Below the pieces are notes generated by a model. The model was not told the origin of the DNA, made no database searches, and saw nothing but the letters and a program-made list of their open reading frames with translations. This document shows positions 20,974 to 35,062 of a stretch of DNA of 64,000 nt, piece by piece. The stretch is from positions 24,014 through 88,013 of the forward strand of contig KV918917.1 of the NCBI GenBank assembly GCA_002049455.2, written 5' to 3'. Position 1 is the stretch's first letter. Every line of letters starts with the position of its first letter. Origin of the DNA: Porphyra umbilicalis. Lineage: Eukaryota; Rhodophyta; Bangiophyceae; Bangiales; Bangiaceae. A program made the translations under genes and the position numbers.

Positions 20974-21839
20974 CGTCGTCGCAAGCGGGGGGGGGGGGGG
21001 GGGGGGGGGGGTGCGTGCCGCCCGATGGCGGCGTCCACCAGTGGGGGGGGGCGGGCGGCCACGGCAGCGCCGCGGCGGCGGCCGTCGCCCCCGCCGGCGG
21101 GGATGGGGGCGGTCATGGACCACGTGGCACCGCCACGGGGATCAGCCGCCCGCGTCGGCGGCGCGGCTGGAATGGCCGACAAGTGACGCTGCGCCTGCAG
21201 TACAGCGTCTTCTCGCGAACAGAGGCAGCTGTTTCACCTCCAAGATGAATGATAGTGGGCTTTGTTGGCGCGAAACGTCGATCGACCAATGATATTTTCT
21301 TGTACACGAGTCTATTTATTGTATCGGGAACACACAGTATTTTTCCATACTTTTCGTGCGTGTGCCGTCGCGCGCCGCCACCGAGGCGCCGCTCGAGCGG
21401 CGGGGCCGAGCGCTCGGCCCCGACGCCTCGGCCGACGCGTCGTCCGCGCCCCCGGGCGTCCACGTCGGGCGGGCGCGCCGCGTGGCCGCCGCCGCGCGGC
21501 CGCGTGGCCGCCGCCGCGCGGCCGCGTGGCCGCCGCCGCGCGGCCGCGTGGCCGCCGCCGCGCGGCCGCGCGTTCCCCCGTACATAAATATTATGGGGCC
21601 ACGGGCGGCGGCGGCCGCCGCCGCCGCCGCCGCCGCCGCCGCGCGGCGGCGGTCGGGGTGGCGGCCGCCGCGGCGGGCGGCGGCGCGGCGGGCGGCGGGC
21701 GGCGGGGGCGGGCGGCGTCGGGGCGCCGCCGCCCCCGTCGGCGGGCGCCCCGGCGGCCGTCGGCCGGCGGGTGCGGCGGGGCCGTGACGCGGCGGGCACA
21801 CCCCGCCCGCCGCCCCGCCGTGGGGCGGGGGGGGTGCGA

Positions 21840-21881
<42 letters not shown>

Positions 21882-22090
21882 CCGCTTTGGGCGCACCCGC
21901 CGCCGCCGCCGCCGGTCGCCGTGACGCGGCGCGCCGCTGCGGTCGCGTCGCCCGCTCCCGCGTGTGCGCACCCGCCCCAGGGGTTTGGTCCTGGTTGTTG
22001 TCTGTGGCGGTGGTGGACGCCGCCGCTCCCGCCGCGGCCGCCGCCGCACCCGCCGCCGCCGCTGCTGCTGCCGCGGCCGCCGCACCCGCC
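20974..22090. other. intergenic, GC-rich with G runs and a NotI-type minisatellite
   Basis: No gene supported. The left part (20974-21190) has long G runs. An AT-richer island at 21190-21360 contains short A/T tracts and may be the RPA43 promoter side. After it comes the 22-bp minisatellite at 21482-21569, and then almost pure GCC/GGC triplet DNA up to the second FkbM gene. Confidence 0.4.
21482..21569. repeat. four 22-bp tandem repeats, each with a GCGGCCGC site
   Basis: Exact tandem units of 22 bp beginning GTGGCCGCCGCCGCGCGGCC start at 21482, 21504, 21526 and 21548. Each contains the palindrome GCGGCCGC. A related partial unit precedes them. No coding role is apparent. Confidence 0.9.
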
Positions 22091-22829
22091 ATGCCCCGCC
22101 ACCGGCCCGACGGCGGGGGCGCCGTCGGGCGCCCCCCCTCCCACCCCCCCCCGCCCCCGCGGCGACCGCGACCGCGACCGCGACGGCGACGGCGACGGCG
22201 ACCGTGACCGCCGCGCCGGCGGGGGCGACGGCGCCGCGTGGCGGCCGCCCGCCCACTACCGCGCCCGCCCCGACGGGCGGCCGCCGCGGCGGGGGCGGGT
22301 GGCGGCGGCGGGCGGGGGCGCGAGCGGCGGCGGCGGCGGCGGCGGGCGGGGCGTCCCGCCGCCCACTGGCGGCGGCGCCAGTGACGGCGGCGGCGGTGGG
22401 GGTGGCGGTGGCGGCGGCGGCGCGCCGTCGCGTCTCCCCCGCACCGCGCTCGCCGCGGCGGCGGTGTGGGTGGTCGCCGCCGCCCTCACCGCCGCGGCGG
22501 TCGTCGGGCCGCTGCGGCCGGTCGGCGCGGGGGGGGGGGGGTGGTGACCCTGGGGGGGCTCTCCCTCAGCGGCGGCCTGTGGGGCTCGCCCCCGGACGGG
22601 GGGGGGGGGGGGGGGCGCCCCCCGCGACGGCGGCGGCGCTGCCGCCCGCGCCGCCGTCGGCCGCGCCGGCGGCGGCGGCGGCGGCGGCTCCGCCGCCACC
22701 ACCGCCGACGGGGGCCCCCGCCGCGCCGGCGGCGGCGCGCGTCGGCGGCGCGGTGGTGGTAGAGACTCCCCCCCCCCCCCCACCCCGACGCCCCCCCCCC
22801 GTCGGGGGGCGGCGCGGAGGCGGCGCCGT

Positions 22830-22860
<31 letters not shown>

Positions 22861-23035
22861 CGCCGCCTGCTACGCGGCCAACCACGACCTGCTCACGCCC
22901 GACCATGGGCAGTACTTTTGGGGGGAGCCGGGCGCGCACGGCGTCAAGCGGATGCTCCGCGACTTGCGCTTTGCGCTCGCGTCGTCCGACGGGCAGGGCT
23001 TGGCCGTCGACGACGTCGCGCAGTCGACGCGTGCG

Positions 23036-23080
<45 letters not shown>

Positions 23081-24148
23081 GGCGGTGGCCGCGAGCACCC
23101 CGTGGTCATTGACGTTGGCGCCAATGACGGGCAGTCACTCGACCTGTGGCGGGGCATCTACCCGTGGGCGCGCATCTTTGCGGTGGAGGGCAACCCGACG
23201 ACGGCGGATGCGCTCACCGCCGCCCTGCGGCGGAGTGGGGACGGCGTCGGCGGCGCGGGGGGGGTGACCGTCGTGCGGTCCCTCGTCGGCAACGTTAGCC
23301 GCACCGCCACGTTCCGCCGCGCGCGGGCGGCGGAGCACAGCCAGCGGAGTGGCATGTGGCCGGACGGGGCGGCAGAGACGGAAAGGGACCGCTTTGACTA
23401 CATTGTGCGTTGGGGGGGGGCGGGCGGGCCCGCCGTGGCGGATGCGCCGTGGCGGTCCACTGGTCGGGCCGTCAGGGGTGCGCATCGTCTGCGTGCGCCT
23501 CTTGTGTCCATGGGGTGTGCACGGTCGCGCGGGTGTCGCCCTCCTCGTTCTTGCTTCTGACAGCCGTGACGGTGCGCTGTGCTGTTGGTCCCTCTGGTTG
23601 TCTTGCGACCTCCCCCCGCGCGTGTGTCCCCGCCCCCCGCGCAGAAGATACCGGTCCAGCCGCTGGACAAGATTCTCGCCGACGCCACCGCCGCGCACCC
23701 CCCCCCCCTGCGGCTCCCCCGCCCCCCGTCGCGGCCGCCCCGCGGGCGCACCTACCCCATCGACCTCCTCAAAGTCGACGTGGAGGGCTACGACGTGGTT
23801 GCCCTCGCGGGCGCGCCCGCCACCCTGTCCGCCTCGCGGCTCGTGTTGTGGGAGTGCCACGCGTACATGCGGGCGGCGCTCGGCGGGCCGGGCACGACGC
23901 ACCGCCAGGCGGCGGCGGCGCTGGCGGCAGCCGGCTTTGAGTCGTACAAACTCGGGCGGCACAAGGTGCTCCGCTTTGACGGCGGGTGGTACCAGCCGGC
24001 GCTCGACGTGCCGGAGTTTATGGGCTGGCACAACTGCCTCGCCGTGCGGCGGGGGGACCCGCTGCGGGGGGTGCTGCTACGCAAACTCAACGGCCTCCCC
24101 GAGTGTGTGGGGCCGTGGGGGCTCGGCGGCGCCAAGGAGACAGAGTGA
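22091..24148 (+). CDS. FkbM-family methyltransferase with membrane anchor (copy B), two exons, frame breaks in C/G runs
   Basis: Paralogue of the gene at 13333-15961. Exon 1 ends at 23404 and exon 2 is 23645-24148 (TGA); the 240-nt intron (GTGCGT to CAG) is in phase 0 and falls at the same protein position as in copy A. The catalytic part reads VVIDVGANDGQSLDLWRG, IFAVEGNPTTADALTAAL, VVRSLVGNVS, then after the intron VQPLDKIL, IDLLKVDVEGYDVVALAGAP, WECHAYMR and MGWHNCLAVRRG. Upstream, TALAAAAVWVVAAALTAAAV forms a membrane anchor preceded by Arg-Asp and Gly-Asp repeats; ATG 22091 is a plausible start. The leader, the anchor and the domain (from about 22862) lie in three frames, switched at the C/G runs near 22129-22158, 22528-22541 and 22765-22800. 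A continuous protein therefore needs homopolymer correction. Role as for copy A: probable sugar O-methylation in the secretory pathway. Confidence 0.75.
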
Positions 24149-24414
24149 GGCGGCGGGGGGGGGCTGGGGGGGGGGGCTGGGGGGTTGGGTGACCGCGCGT
24201 GCCGCGTGCGCGTGGCGCCGGTCGGCGGCGGTCGGGTGTATCCCACATGCACCAACGCAAGCAATGGAACGGACGAGTAAGAGACCCGGCGATCGCCCAG
24301 CCGTGACAGTGGCCGACATGGCTGCCACCTGTCCCGCCCGAGCCCACGCGCAAGCCCGCCAAGCGCGCCGGCTGCGCCGCTCCGCTCCCCTTCCCCCCCC
24401 CCCCCCCCCCCCCG

Positions 24415-25026
24415 TCACGAAAAGTTGGCATACGTCCCCTCCTCCTCCGTCGCCCGCACCCGCGCCTCCTCCTCTGCCTCCTCAATCCGACGGTCCTCCG
24501 CCGCCTGCTCCGCCATCACCCGCCACGCGCAGTAGACGCCGCGGACGCACCCCAAAAACATCAACCACCCAAACACCAAGCCGCTGCCGCTCGTCGCCTC
24601 GACGGTTGCCAACCCCCCGTCCGGGTCGCGCCCCCCCCCGGGCGCCGCGCGAACCGTCGAGAGCAGCGCGAGGGCGGGCGTCCACCACACGAGGAGGGCG
24701 AGGAGGAGCTTCTGCTCTGCCCAAAACGTCCACAGCCGGGGGGACGTGCGCATGCCCGGGCGGCCCGCCTGCAAGCGCCCGGATGGCGACACGGCCATGA
24801 GCGCGTGGCGGCCGAAGAGGCAGCCGACGACGACGGAGAAGAAAACGACGGCGACGATTGGGTACACGCACGAGCCGCTGCACGTGTCTTGCCGGTTGGC
24901 TTGGTCGAGCGTCGCCCCAAAGACAATGATGGATGCGACGGTCAGGAAGAGCTCCACGAGCACGAGGTCCGCGTAGGGCGTGAGGACGCCAGAGTGGGGG
25001 GCCACCGACAGCAGCTCTATGGCCAT
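24415..25026 (-). CDS. four-helix membrane protein, MARVEL-like layout
   Basis: Predicted 203 residues from ATG 25026 (MAIELLSVAPHSG) to TGA 24415-24417, no intron. Four hydrophobic segments lie at about residues 20-40 (DLVLVELFLTVASIIVFGA), 55-75 (IVAVVFFSVVVGCLFG), 107-125 (LLLALLVWWTPALALLS) and 150-168 (LVFGWLMFLGCVRGVY). Between helices 1 and 2 is a Cys-containing loop (QDTCSGSCVYP) that could form a disulphide. The cytosolic tail is a charged helix (AEQAAEDRRIEEAEEEARV). This topology resembles MARVEL-domain proteins of membrane apposition and vesicle traffic, but no sequence signature proves it. The frame is clean, with sharp hydrophobic periodicity, so the gene itself is likely real. 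Confidence 0.65.
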   Translation of the reverse strand: MAIELLSVAPHSGVLTPYADLVLVELFLTVASIIVFGATLDQANRQDTCSGSCVYPIVAVVFFSVVVGCLFGRHALMAVSPSGRLQAGRPGMRTSPRLWTFWAEQKLLLALLVWWTPALALLSTVRAAPGGGRDPDGGLATVEATSGSGLVFGWLMFLGCVRGVYCAWRVMAEQAAEDRRIEEAEEEARVRATEEEGTYANFS

Positions 25027-25613
25027 GGCTGTCAGCGGTCACGTGGAACGCTACGATGCTCTGAGAAGAAGCGCTTCGTGACGACAAGGGTAAAACTCGA
25101 CGCCCAGCTCGGGCGGCGGTCGAGGCGCCGCGATGTTGCCGACGGTCGTTTGAAGACGCACCGGCATGCCCTCGAGGGAGACCAAGACACGCTTGCAGGA
25201 CACGCTTGCATACACTCGTGAGAGCACCCCCGACATCCATGGAACTCGGCCCATCGCGTCGGAGACTCGGCACGTAAACTCGCGCTGTTGGGTGGAGCCA
25301 CAAATTCAGACAGGCTCATCTGCTCAGCTCCGCTGCTCGACCGCTTGTCACTTGTCGATCGCCAAACACCGGCCTGAGCAAGTAGCCCGCAGACGCCGAC
25401 ACCTACGGAAACCTCGCAGCGCAAGTGTCACACGTATTTGTTGAGCGCTGCGGCATGGGTGACGGACGAGGCCGACTCGAGGCCAAGTGCCCGCGTCTGC
25501 CCGCGCGTGGTGCGGCTTAGTCACCCTCGGCGGCCACGACCGCCGCCGCGACCACCCCTTGCCCACGCTCGCCCCTGTGGCGTGGTGCCGCCCTCGCGCC
25601 CCCCCCCCCAACA
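25027..25613. other. intergenic, divergent promoter region
   Basis: A 587-bp gap between the minus-strand tetraspan gene and the plus-strand DDX41 gene, presumably holding both promoters. Moderate GC, no repeat, no clear TATA or CCAAT box seen, no coding potential above background. Confidence 0.4.
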
Positions 25614-28580
<2,967 letters not shown>

Positions 28581-30541
28581 CTACTCGTCTTCGCCATCGC
28601 CATCGTCCCCATCTTCGCCCTCCCCGTTAGCATCCGCAGCCTCCTCCTCGTCCTCACTGTCCTCGCTCTCAAAGCCGTCCGGCACCAAGTACAGGCGCAC
28701 GACCGGCTTGTTCGGGTCCTTCATGAGCAGCCCCTTGGTGCCCGGCGCCACGTGCTTGAAGCACAACTCGACAAACTGCTTGAAGATGCCCCACATGTTG
28801 CCCTCTGACAGCCCAATTTGGCCCGCAAACTCCCGCGGCTTGTACACCTGCGTGCCGAGGATCACGTGGGCGGTGGCGTCACGCGGGTGAGCGCGCGCGA
28901 CAAAGCCGAGCTTCATCTGGTCCGCACCCGCCAGCAGCGCGCCGGCCGTCCAGCGGGCGAGCTTGACAGAGTTGTTCTTGAGCTCCGTCGCGAGCACCGC
29001 CCCGCGCTGGTTGTCGAGCTTAGACCGCCAGTCGGCGGTGGGGCCCGACCGGGCTGTCGGCTCCTCGGGCGCCTCGTTGAGGGCCTTGATGACGAGGGCG
29101 AGGGGCTCGCCCTCGGCACGCTCCGATTGGGCGCTGGCCCGCCCGCCCGTCGCCAGCGGCTGCGCCGCGCCGTCGACATCGCACCGCGCGACGAGCGTGA
29201 TGCCTTCGGCAAGGGTCCACTTGCGATAGCGATAGGCGACCGACGCCGCCTCCTCCGTCACGTCGTCGCCCATAAAAGGATTGTCCTCGGGGAAGGTGTG
29301 GCGCTTGCCGCGGGTGAGTACCGTCTGGGAGAAATTTTGGTTGACGAGCGTCGACTCGAGTGCGAGCGCCTGCGCCGAGTTGATCACCTCCTCCCCCGGG
29401 AGCAGTGACTTTTCGTCCCGTGGCGGATCGTGCGCCGTCTCGTTGACGGTCAGGACGTCCATGAGCGACCCGTCGCGCTTGTCAAAGAACAGCTGGTCCC
29501 CAACGCGCTGGACAACCACGTCCCACGACGCCACCCCACGGGGCGCCATCATGAGCAGGGACAGGATGGGGCCCGTCGCAAACACAGTCCCATTCGTGGT
29601 GCCCGCCAGGCGCCGGATGATCGGGTCGTCGGTGGTGGTGGTGTAGTGGAAGGGCCGGTTCTCAAAGCGCGCGAGCGGCTTGTCCGTCTTGGTGGTAACG
29701 CGGTCATAGGTGCGGTCGTAAAACTCGAGCGAACCGGCCGTCAGCAACGTCTCGGGAGCGCCAACGCCGTCGTGCGAGAGCTTGGAAAGCGCAGAGAAGG
29801 GCAGCTCCTCCACCATTTTCCAAGAGGGATCCACCTCCACCGATGCCTCACGGGTGGCGTTGCGGCGGTCATCCCACCGGCCATAGCCGCCACGGCCACC
29901 ACGGCCGCCACGAGCACCACCGCGGCCGCCGCCACGGTTGAAGTCACGACGGCCGGCGTCGCGGTCGCCAGGGCGGCCATCGACCCCACGGCCACGAGCT
30001 GTGGACAAGACAACGGCCGTTTTCGCAAACGCAGGGAAGCACAGAAAACAAGAACCATTGAAGGAGGCAGGCGTGTTAGAAAAAGCCAGTCCCATCGCAG
30101 TTGCAACCAGACCGCATCAGGGCACCTAGCTAGACCAACACAGCCCTCACGCCATCTCTGGCATCCCACACTCACACCCACCGCACACACTGAGGTATCC
30201 CCAAGCCACCCGCAATAGTCTCGGCTCCACTCGCATACAAGAGCCGTCTGCCCGCACGTACGTCCACCTCGGAAGGCCCCGCGACCCCGCCCAAAGCCAC
30301 TCGGTTTGATCGTCCGCGTATCTACAGTCGTGAACGCCCCCGCTTCATCGTCCGCCCCGTCAATCCCCGGCGGCGGCGCGCCGTAGCGAGCGGCCGCCGA
30401 CCAGTCGGCGGCGCGACCGAGGCGATCCGACTTGGAGAAGGGCGCGTACGGCATGTCCCGGAACTTGGCGGGTGGCAGGTCTGCGGGGGGACCCCACCCG
30501 TCCGCATGATCATGAATCGTCAGCTTTCCAAAGTGCGCCAT
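28581..30541 (-). CDS. EIF3D: translation initiation factor eIF3 subunit D, two exons
   Basis: Subunit of the eIF3 complex that binds the 40S ribosome; eIF3d also carries a cap-binding fold. Exon 1 is 30541-30262 and exon 2 29998-28581 (TAG), with a 263-nt intron (GTACGT to CAG) in phase 1. Total 565 residues, close to the about 550 of the human protein. ATG 30541 starts MAHFGKLTIHDHADGWGPP, and PYAPFSKSDRLGRAADW is the conserved N-terminal block. The intron lies inside an RGG-rich linker. Conserved later blocks are VDPSWKMVEELPFSALSKL, ADDPIIRR-like TDDPIIRRLAGTTNGTVFAT, APRGVASWDVVVQRVGDQLF, LVNQNFSQTVL, LGFVARAHPRDATAHVILGT and MWGIFKQFVELCFKH. The tail is acidic, as in other eIF3d proteins. 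Cytosolic; no oddity beyond the single intron. Confidence 0.95.
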
Positions 30542-30894
30542 GATGGCGACAGGAGGTTCTTCCCGAGCTGCCGTCCCCTGCCACAAAGGGGCTGACGACG
30601 GCGAACGTCGATGACGGGGCAGGCGCGACGGCGATGCGGATGCTTGGCGACCAAATGGAGTGCGTCGTCGACGGTGCCCCCATTGAGAAGGAACAATTTC
30701 ATCACCCTGTAATTTTCCTCATACGCAATCGTTTGCTGGAATCGTTGTCATATGTGTTGGATTTACACGCTGACCAAAAGCAGCCGGGAGAATTTACTTC
30801 GACGTCTTACTTCGCGTACAAAGAACGAAATTCGTGCTGGAAAAACAAAAACACACCCCAACGCAGAGCACCAACGAACACAACCGAGCGACAC
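30542..30894. other. short intergenic gap
   Basis: 353 bp between the start of eIF3d and the stop of GPI, both on the minus strand. It should hold the eIF3d promoter and the GPI 3' end. A lower-GC stretch at about 30700-30860 contains A-rich tracts; no clear promoter element or RNA was identified. Confidence 0.4.
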
Positions 30895-32944
30895 CTAGCC
30901 TTGCAAGAACTTCTTCAGCAGTGCCGTTGTCGACGAGTTGAAGCCGCTGACGTCTCCACCCTTGGACCGCACGCCTGCAATCGTCGTCCGTACCTGCTTG
31001 GCGAGCACCTTGCCGAGCTCCACGCCCCACTGGTCAAACGAGTTGATCCCCCACACGAAGCCCTCCACGGCCGTGCGGTGCTCAAACAGCGCCAGCAGCT
31101 GGCCGAGGGAGAAGGCGTCGAGGCGGTCCATCAGGATGCTGCTGCTCGGCCGGTCGCCCGTAAAGGTCTTGTGAGGGATGAGCTCGGCTGGCACGCCCTC
31201 GTCGGCCAGCTGCTCGGCGGTCTTGCCCAACGCCAGCGCGTCGGGCTGCGCAAAAAAGTTGCACATGAGCTCCTCGTGGTTGCTAACCGGCTCGCCCGCC
31301 AGGTGGATGGGCGTCTGCGCCGCAATGACGCCGACAAAGTCGGCCGGCACCACCCGCCCCTGGTGCATCAGCTGGTAAAAGGAGTGCTGGCCATTGGTGC
31401 CCGGCTCCCCAAAGTTGACCGGCCCGCCCTCGTGGCCCAGGGGGCTGCCGTCCAGCTTGACGCCCTTGCCGTTGCTCTCCATGTCCACCTGCTGGATGTG
31501 CGGCGCCAGCTTAAGCAGCGCCTGTTGGTAGGGCAGCAGCGCGCGGGTCGCGTGGCCGAGGAACGTGTTGTTCCACACGCCGAGAAGGCCCATGAGGATG
31601 GGTAGGTTCTGCTCCGGTGGCGCCGTCGCAAAATGGGTGTCCATGTCCCGCGCGCCGGCCAGGAAGCGCTCGACAACATCAAAGCCGTACTGCAGCGCCA
31701 GCGGAACCACACCGACCGCCGAGCACACCGAGTAGCGGCCGCCAACCCAGTCCCAAAACCCAAACATGTTCTCAGGGTCCATGCCAAAGCCCTTGACACC
31801 GTCGGCATTGGTGCTCACGGCGACCATGTGCTTAGCGACGGCAGACTCCCCGAGGGCGTCCACCAGCCACGACCGCATCGTGCGCGCGTTGAGCATCGTC
31901 TCGGCGGTCGTAAAAGTCTTGGAGACGACCACGACCAGCGTCGTCTCTGGGTTCAGACCCTCCCGCGCGCGTGCCACATCCACGGGGTCAACGTTGGCTA
32001 AGAACCGCAGCCGCCGCCCCGACGCCGCCGCCCCGGCGGTCGCGTCCATGCGCAGGGCCTCGTACGCAAACTCAGGGCCAAGGTAGCTGCCACCAATGCC
32101 AATCGACACCACGTCGGTGAGCGCCTTGCCCGTCGCACCCACCCACTCACCCGACCGCACACGGGCCGAGAAGGCCTTGACCTTGTCCAACACCGCATGC
32201 ACGTCGGGCACCACATTGGCGCCGCCCGACTCAATGACCGCATCCGGGGCCGCACGCAGCGCGACGTGCAGGACGGAACGGCCTTCCGTGGGGTTGATCT
32301 TGGTGCCTGCCATCATGGCCGCTACCTTCTCCGTCACACCCGCCGCCTTGGCCAGCTCTTGCAGATAGAACATGGTCTTCTTGGTGGCCTTTTGACGCGA
32401 GAAGTCCAGAGTCAGGCCGGGGTGCGAGGCGACCATCGATGCGCAGCGATCCTCATCCCTGCGGCCACAAGGTGCATGAGCACAAGCGGCAGCGGCCGAT
32501 AGCCAACAAAGGGGAGCAGACAGGAGAGACAAAGGGAGAAAACCCCAAGAACAAGGAAAACACAAGAAGCATCGTTAATACAACCATGTGCATCAAGCTG
32601 CCGTCAAGCTGCCGTCAAAGCGGTGAACACTCGCAGGACGTCCACAGCCTGTGGAAGAGTATACAGTTGGGACAGCGAGAAGCCACCGTGGGCACGGAAC
32701 CGACGCCAAGGGAGACGCTAGCGAAACCTGCACGCATGGCGCAGCAATATCCGAGGCAAGACAGTGGGCAACGTTGCGCACGTCTGCTGACTCACGAAGA
32801 CAGGCAAAAAGTGCCACAAAATACGTACTCCAGCAAGTCGCGCAGATGGGAGCCCTTGAGCGCCTCCACCTGCGCCTCCAGCGCAGTCCATGCGTCCGTA
32901 TACGCGGCCGTCGCCGGGGGCTTGGTCGCCACCGCCGTCGCCAT
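30895..32944 (-). CDS. GPI: glucose-6-phosphate isomerase, two exons
   Basis: Interconverts glucose-6-phosphate and fructose-6-phosphate in glycolysis and gluconeogenesis. Exon 1 is 32944-32829 and exon 2 32458-30895 (TAG), with a 370-nt intron (GTACGT to CAG) in phase 2. The join gives [20 protein letters not shown] and 559 residues, the normal family size. ATG 32944 is the first ATG after an in-frame stop at 32981-32983. Signature 1 is [18 protein letters not shown] and signature 2 [18 protein letters not shown]; other blocks are [50 protein letters not shown] and the C-terminal [10 protein letters not shown]. The short N-terminus ([19 protein letters not shown]) is not a convincing transit peptide, so the enzyme is probably cytosolic, where red algae also make their starch. 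Confidence 0.96.
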
Positions 32945-33592
32945 CGCGCTCGCTGCTGCTGCTGTGGCTGCGGGTGGGCGTCAGGAAAAGAACTTGGCAA
33001 GTGGACGAGGCGTGCACCAGAGGGGCAGACGTGAGGGCGGGGAGTGGTGAACGTGCCGGGACGTCGGCAGCGTGACACAAAAGGTGGGTCGTGACAGCAC
33101 CAAGTGCGACGGGCGGATCCGGGAGCAAAAAGAGGGTCCTGGGGGCCATGCGCCAGGCAATGCCACGGCAAGGGGTGGTTGAAGGCTGTCTGGAAGCGAC
33201 GAACACCAGCCACAGCCACATGCAACCGATCCACTCCAGTCGAACCAATGGAGAGAATCCTCGCTCAGATTTCACCGTCGAGTAATTCCTACGCCGTCAA
33301 AGATCAACTGCCGGGCCATGCAACCGAGCCCCTCACTGTTTCAATGAGAATCATGCGAGCACAAAAGGGGAGTCGGCCAGAGAGAGAGACAATGCGTGTC
33401 TCTCACTGGCCATGCATGGCACCGACGACGACGTGTGAAGTGCCCAGTTACGAAGACGTTCATTGTAATAGTCATTTTTGCTCCCACTTGTGTGTGTGTA
33501 GAACGCCCAGTGTCGGAAGAAAGCACAAGACGAGTTGCGCATGCACAGAAACCAACAACCCGCCCACTTCAAAAAAGACGGCGGCGCAGAGT
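32945..33592. other. intergenic, promoter side of GPI
   Basis: 648 bp between the GPI start and the stop of the zinc-finger gene (both minus). The left part is GC-rich; 33240-33590 is lower in GC. Overlapping short frames on both strands are not coding by any sign I can see. Confidence 0.4.
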
Positions 33593-35062
33593 CTAGCGCC
33601 GCCCCTCACCCGTGGCCGAGCCCACCTTCCCTCCCACGCAAAATTGGGCGTCGACCTGCACCGGCTCCGAGGCCGTTATCGGCGCTGCTGGCGGCTGCAG
33701 ATGGGCGCCCAGGTCGCCCGTCGAGCGCGACGACGTCATGTCGCGCTCCATCGCGATGGCGTCGCCGAGTGCCGGGCACGAAGCAGCCGGCGACAGGTGC
33801 CCGCGCTTGCGTTTGAGCTGCCGCGGCACAGTGGCGTCCGGGTCGGCAGCCGCTGGCTTGGCGCGGACCCGCCGACGGGCCGCCGGCGCGCGACGGGTAG
33901 TCCCCCCCCCCGCCCCCAGTCCGGCGCCCCCGCTGGCTGACCGCATCAGCCGCAGCCGCTCGTTAGTGCGCGTGTAGTTTCGGCACTGTGCCCGATCGGG
34001 GCAGCTTCCGACGCAATGGCAGCAGCGCCAGGCGGGTCCCGCCGCGACAGCTTGGTCCCAGGTGACCCCATTGATGCCGGCCGCCCCTGCGGTCGTGAAG
34101 CACCGGTCGCAGACGACCTTGCGGCAGGTCGATGACGTTGCTAACGCGCCGCACACAATATGCCGCACGGCGGGGCTGGTGCGGGAGCACAAGTGACAGA
34201 AGCGGCTCGGGACGGGCTTAGAGAAGGTCGCCTTCCTACGCTTCCGCGGCGGCGGGACAGTGCGGACCGGCGTCTCAGAGGCCGGCGTACGGGCGGTTGC
34301 ATTGGCGCCAGTAGCAACGGGCGACTGGGTGGGCGGCTGCTTCTTGTTTTCCACATTGGTCGACACTCCGGTGGAAACGGGCGGCTTGGATGTGCCCGCC
34401 GTCGCTTTCGCCGTTGCCGTCGCCGTCGTCGCCTGCTTGATGCCACTCGGTGACGCCACCAGGGGTCGGGGGATACCTTCATCATCTTGCCGCTCCGACG
34501 ACCACGCGCTGTCTTCGGAGAACGTCCCCCCGGAGATGGAAATCGGAGAGGTTGGCGTCCAGTCCTCACTCGAGCTCCCGTCTTCGAATTGATGGGGGAC
34601 GACGTCGGGGAGAACCTCCACTGCTGCTGACTCCACCGCGGCCGCCGCCAGCAGCGGCGGCAGAGCTGGCGGCTTTGGCTCCGACGCAAGCAGGGGCAGG
34701 CATACAAGATGGCTGTCGTCCGCTGCCTGCAGCCGCAACGTCGGAGGTGACGAAGTTGGCGTGAAGCGCAAGACTGGGTCAAGGTAGAATGACGACCAAG
34801 ACGGGCTTGGCGAGGGGCTTCCGTAGGACAACCGCTCGTCGCCCATCTCCGCATCAATGGTCGCCAGCGGTGGCGGGCCGACGGGGAACTCAAACAACGA
34901 CGGCAGCAGGGACTCCAATTTGGCAGAGTCGGTCGTGTTTTGGGTGCAGGGAGTGAATGTCGTTGGCTGCAGTGGGCTCGCTCCAGCAGCACCAAAGTCA
35001 TCGGCACCAGCGTCCCACGTGCAGGCGGTGTCAAACCCGGTCCATGTGCCAAACGCCGTCAT
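33593..35062 (-). CDS. CDCA7-like protein with 4CXXC_R1-type zinc finger
   Basis: Predicted 489 residues from ATG 35062 (MTAFGTWTGFDTACTW) to TAG 33593-33595. The first 270 residues are an acidic, Ser/Thr/Pro-rich, probably disordered region. A basic cluster PPRKRRKATF, a likely nuclear localisation signal, directly precedes a cysteine-rich domain at about 288-362: CHLC, then a Cys before the second pair CDRC, then WRCCHCVGSCPDRAQC. The spacing and the W-x-C-x2-C-x-G-x-C end match the zf-4CXXC_R1 domain of CDCA7 and JPO proteins. In animals and plants these bind DNA and recruit the remodeller HELLS/DDM1 for maintenance DNA methylation. The fit is by pattern, not by close identity. A short basic tail (LKRKRGH) follows. 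The frame is open upstream of the chosen ATG by a few codons only from non-ATG starts. The gene seems intronless. Confidence 0.65.
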   Translation of the reverse strand: MTAFGTWTGFDTACTWDAGADDFGAAGASPLQPTTFTPCTQNTTDSAKLESLLPSLFEFPVGPPPLATIDAEMGDERLSYGSPSPSPSWSSFYLDPVLRFTPTSSPPTLRLQAADDSHLVCLPLLASEPKPPALPPLLAAAAVESAAVEVLPDVVPHQFEDGSSSEDWTPTSPISISGGTFSEDSAWSSERQDDEGIPRPLVASPSGIKQATTATATAKATAGTSKPPVSTGVSTNVENKKQPPTQSPVATGANATARTPASETPVRTVPPPRKRRKATFSKPVPSRFCHLCSRTSPAVRHIVCGALATSSTCRKVVCDRCFTTAGAAGINGVTWDQAVAAGPAWRCCHCVGSCPDRAQCRNYTRTNERLRLMRSASGGAGLGAGGGTTRRAPAARRRVRAKPAAADPDATVPRQLKRKRGHLSPAASCPALGDAIAMERDMTSSRSTGDLGAHLQPPAAPITASEPVQVDAQFCVGGKVGSATGEGRR

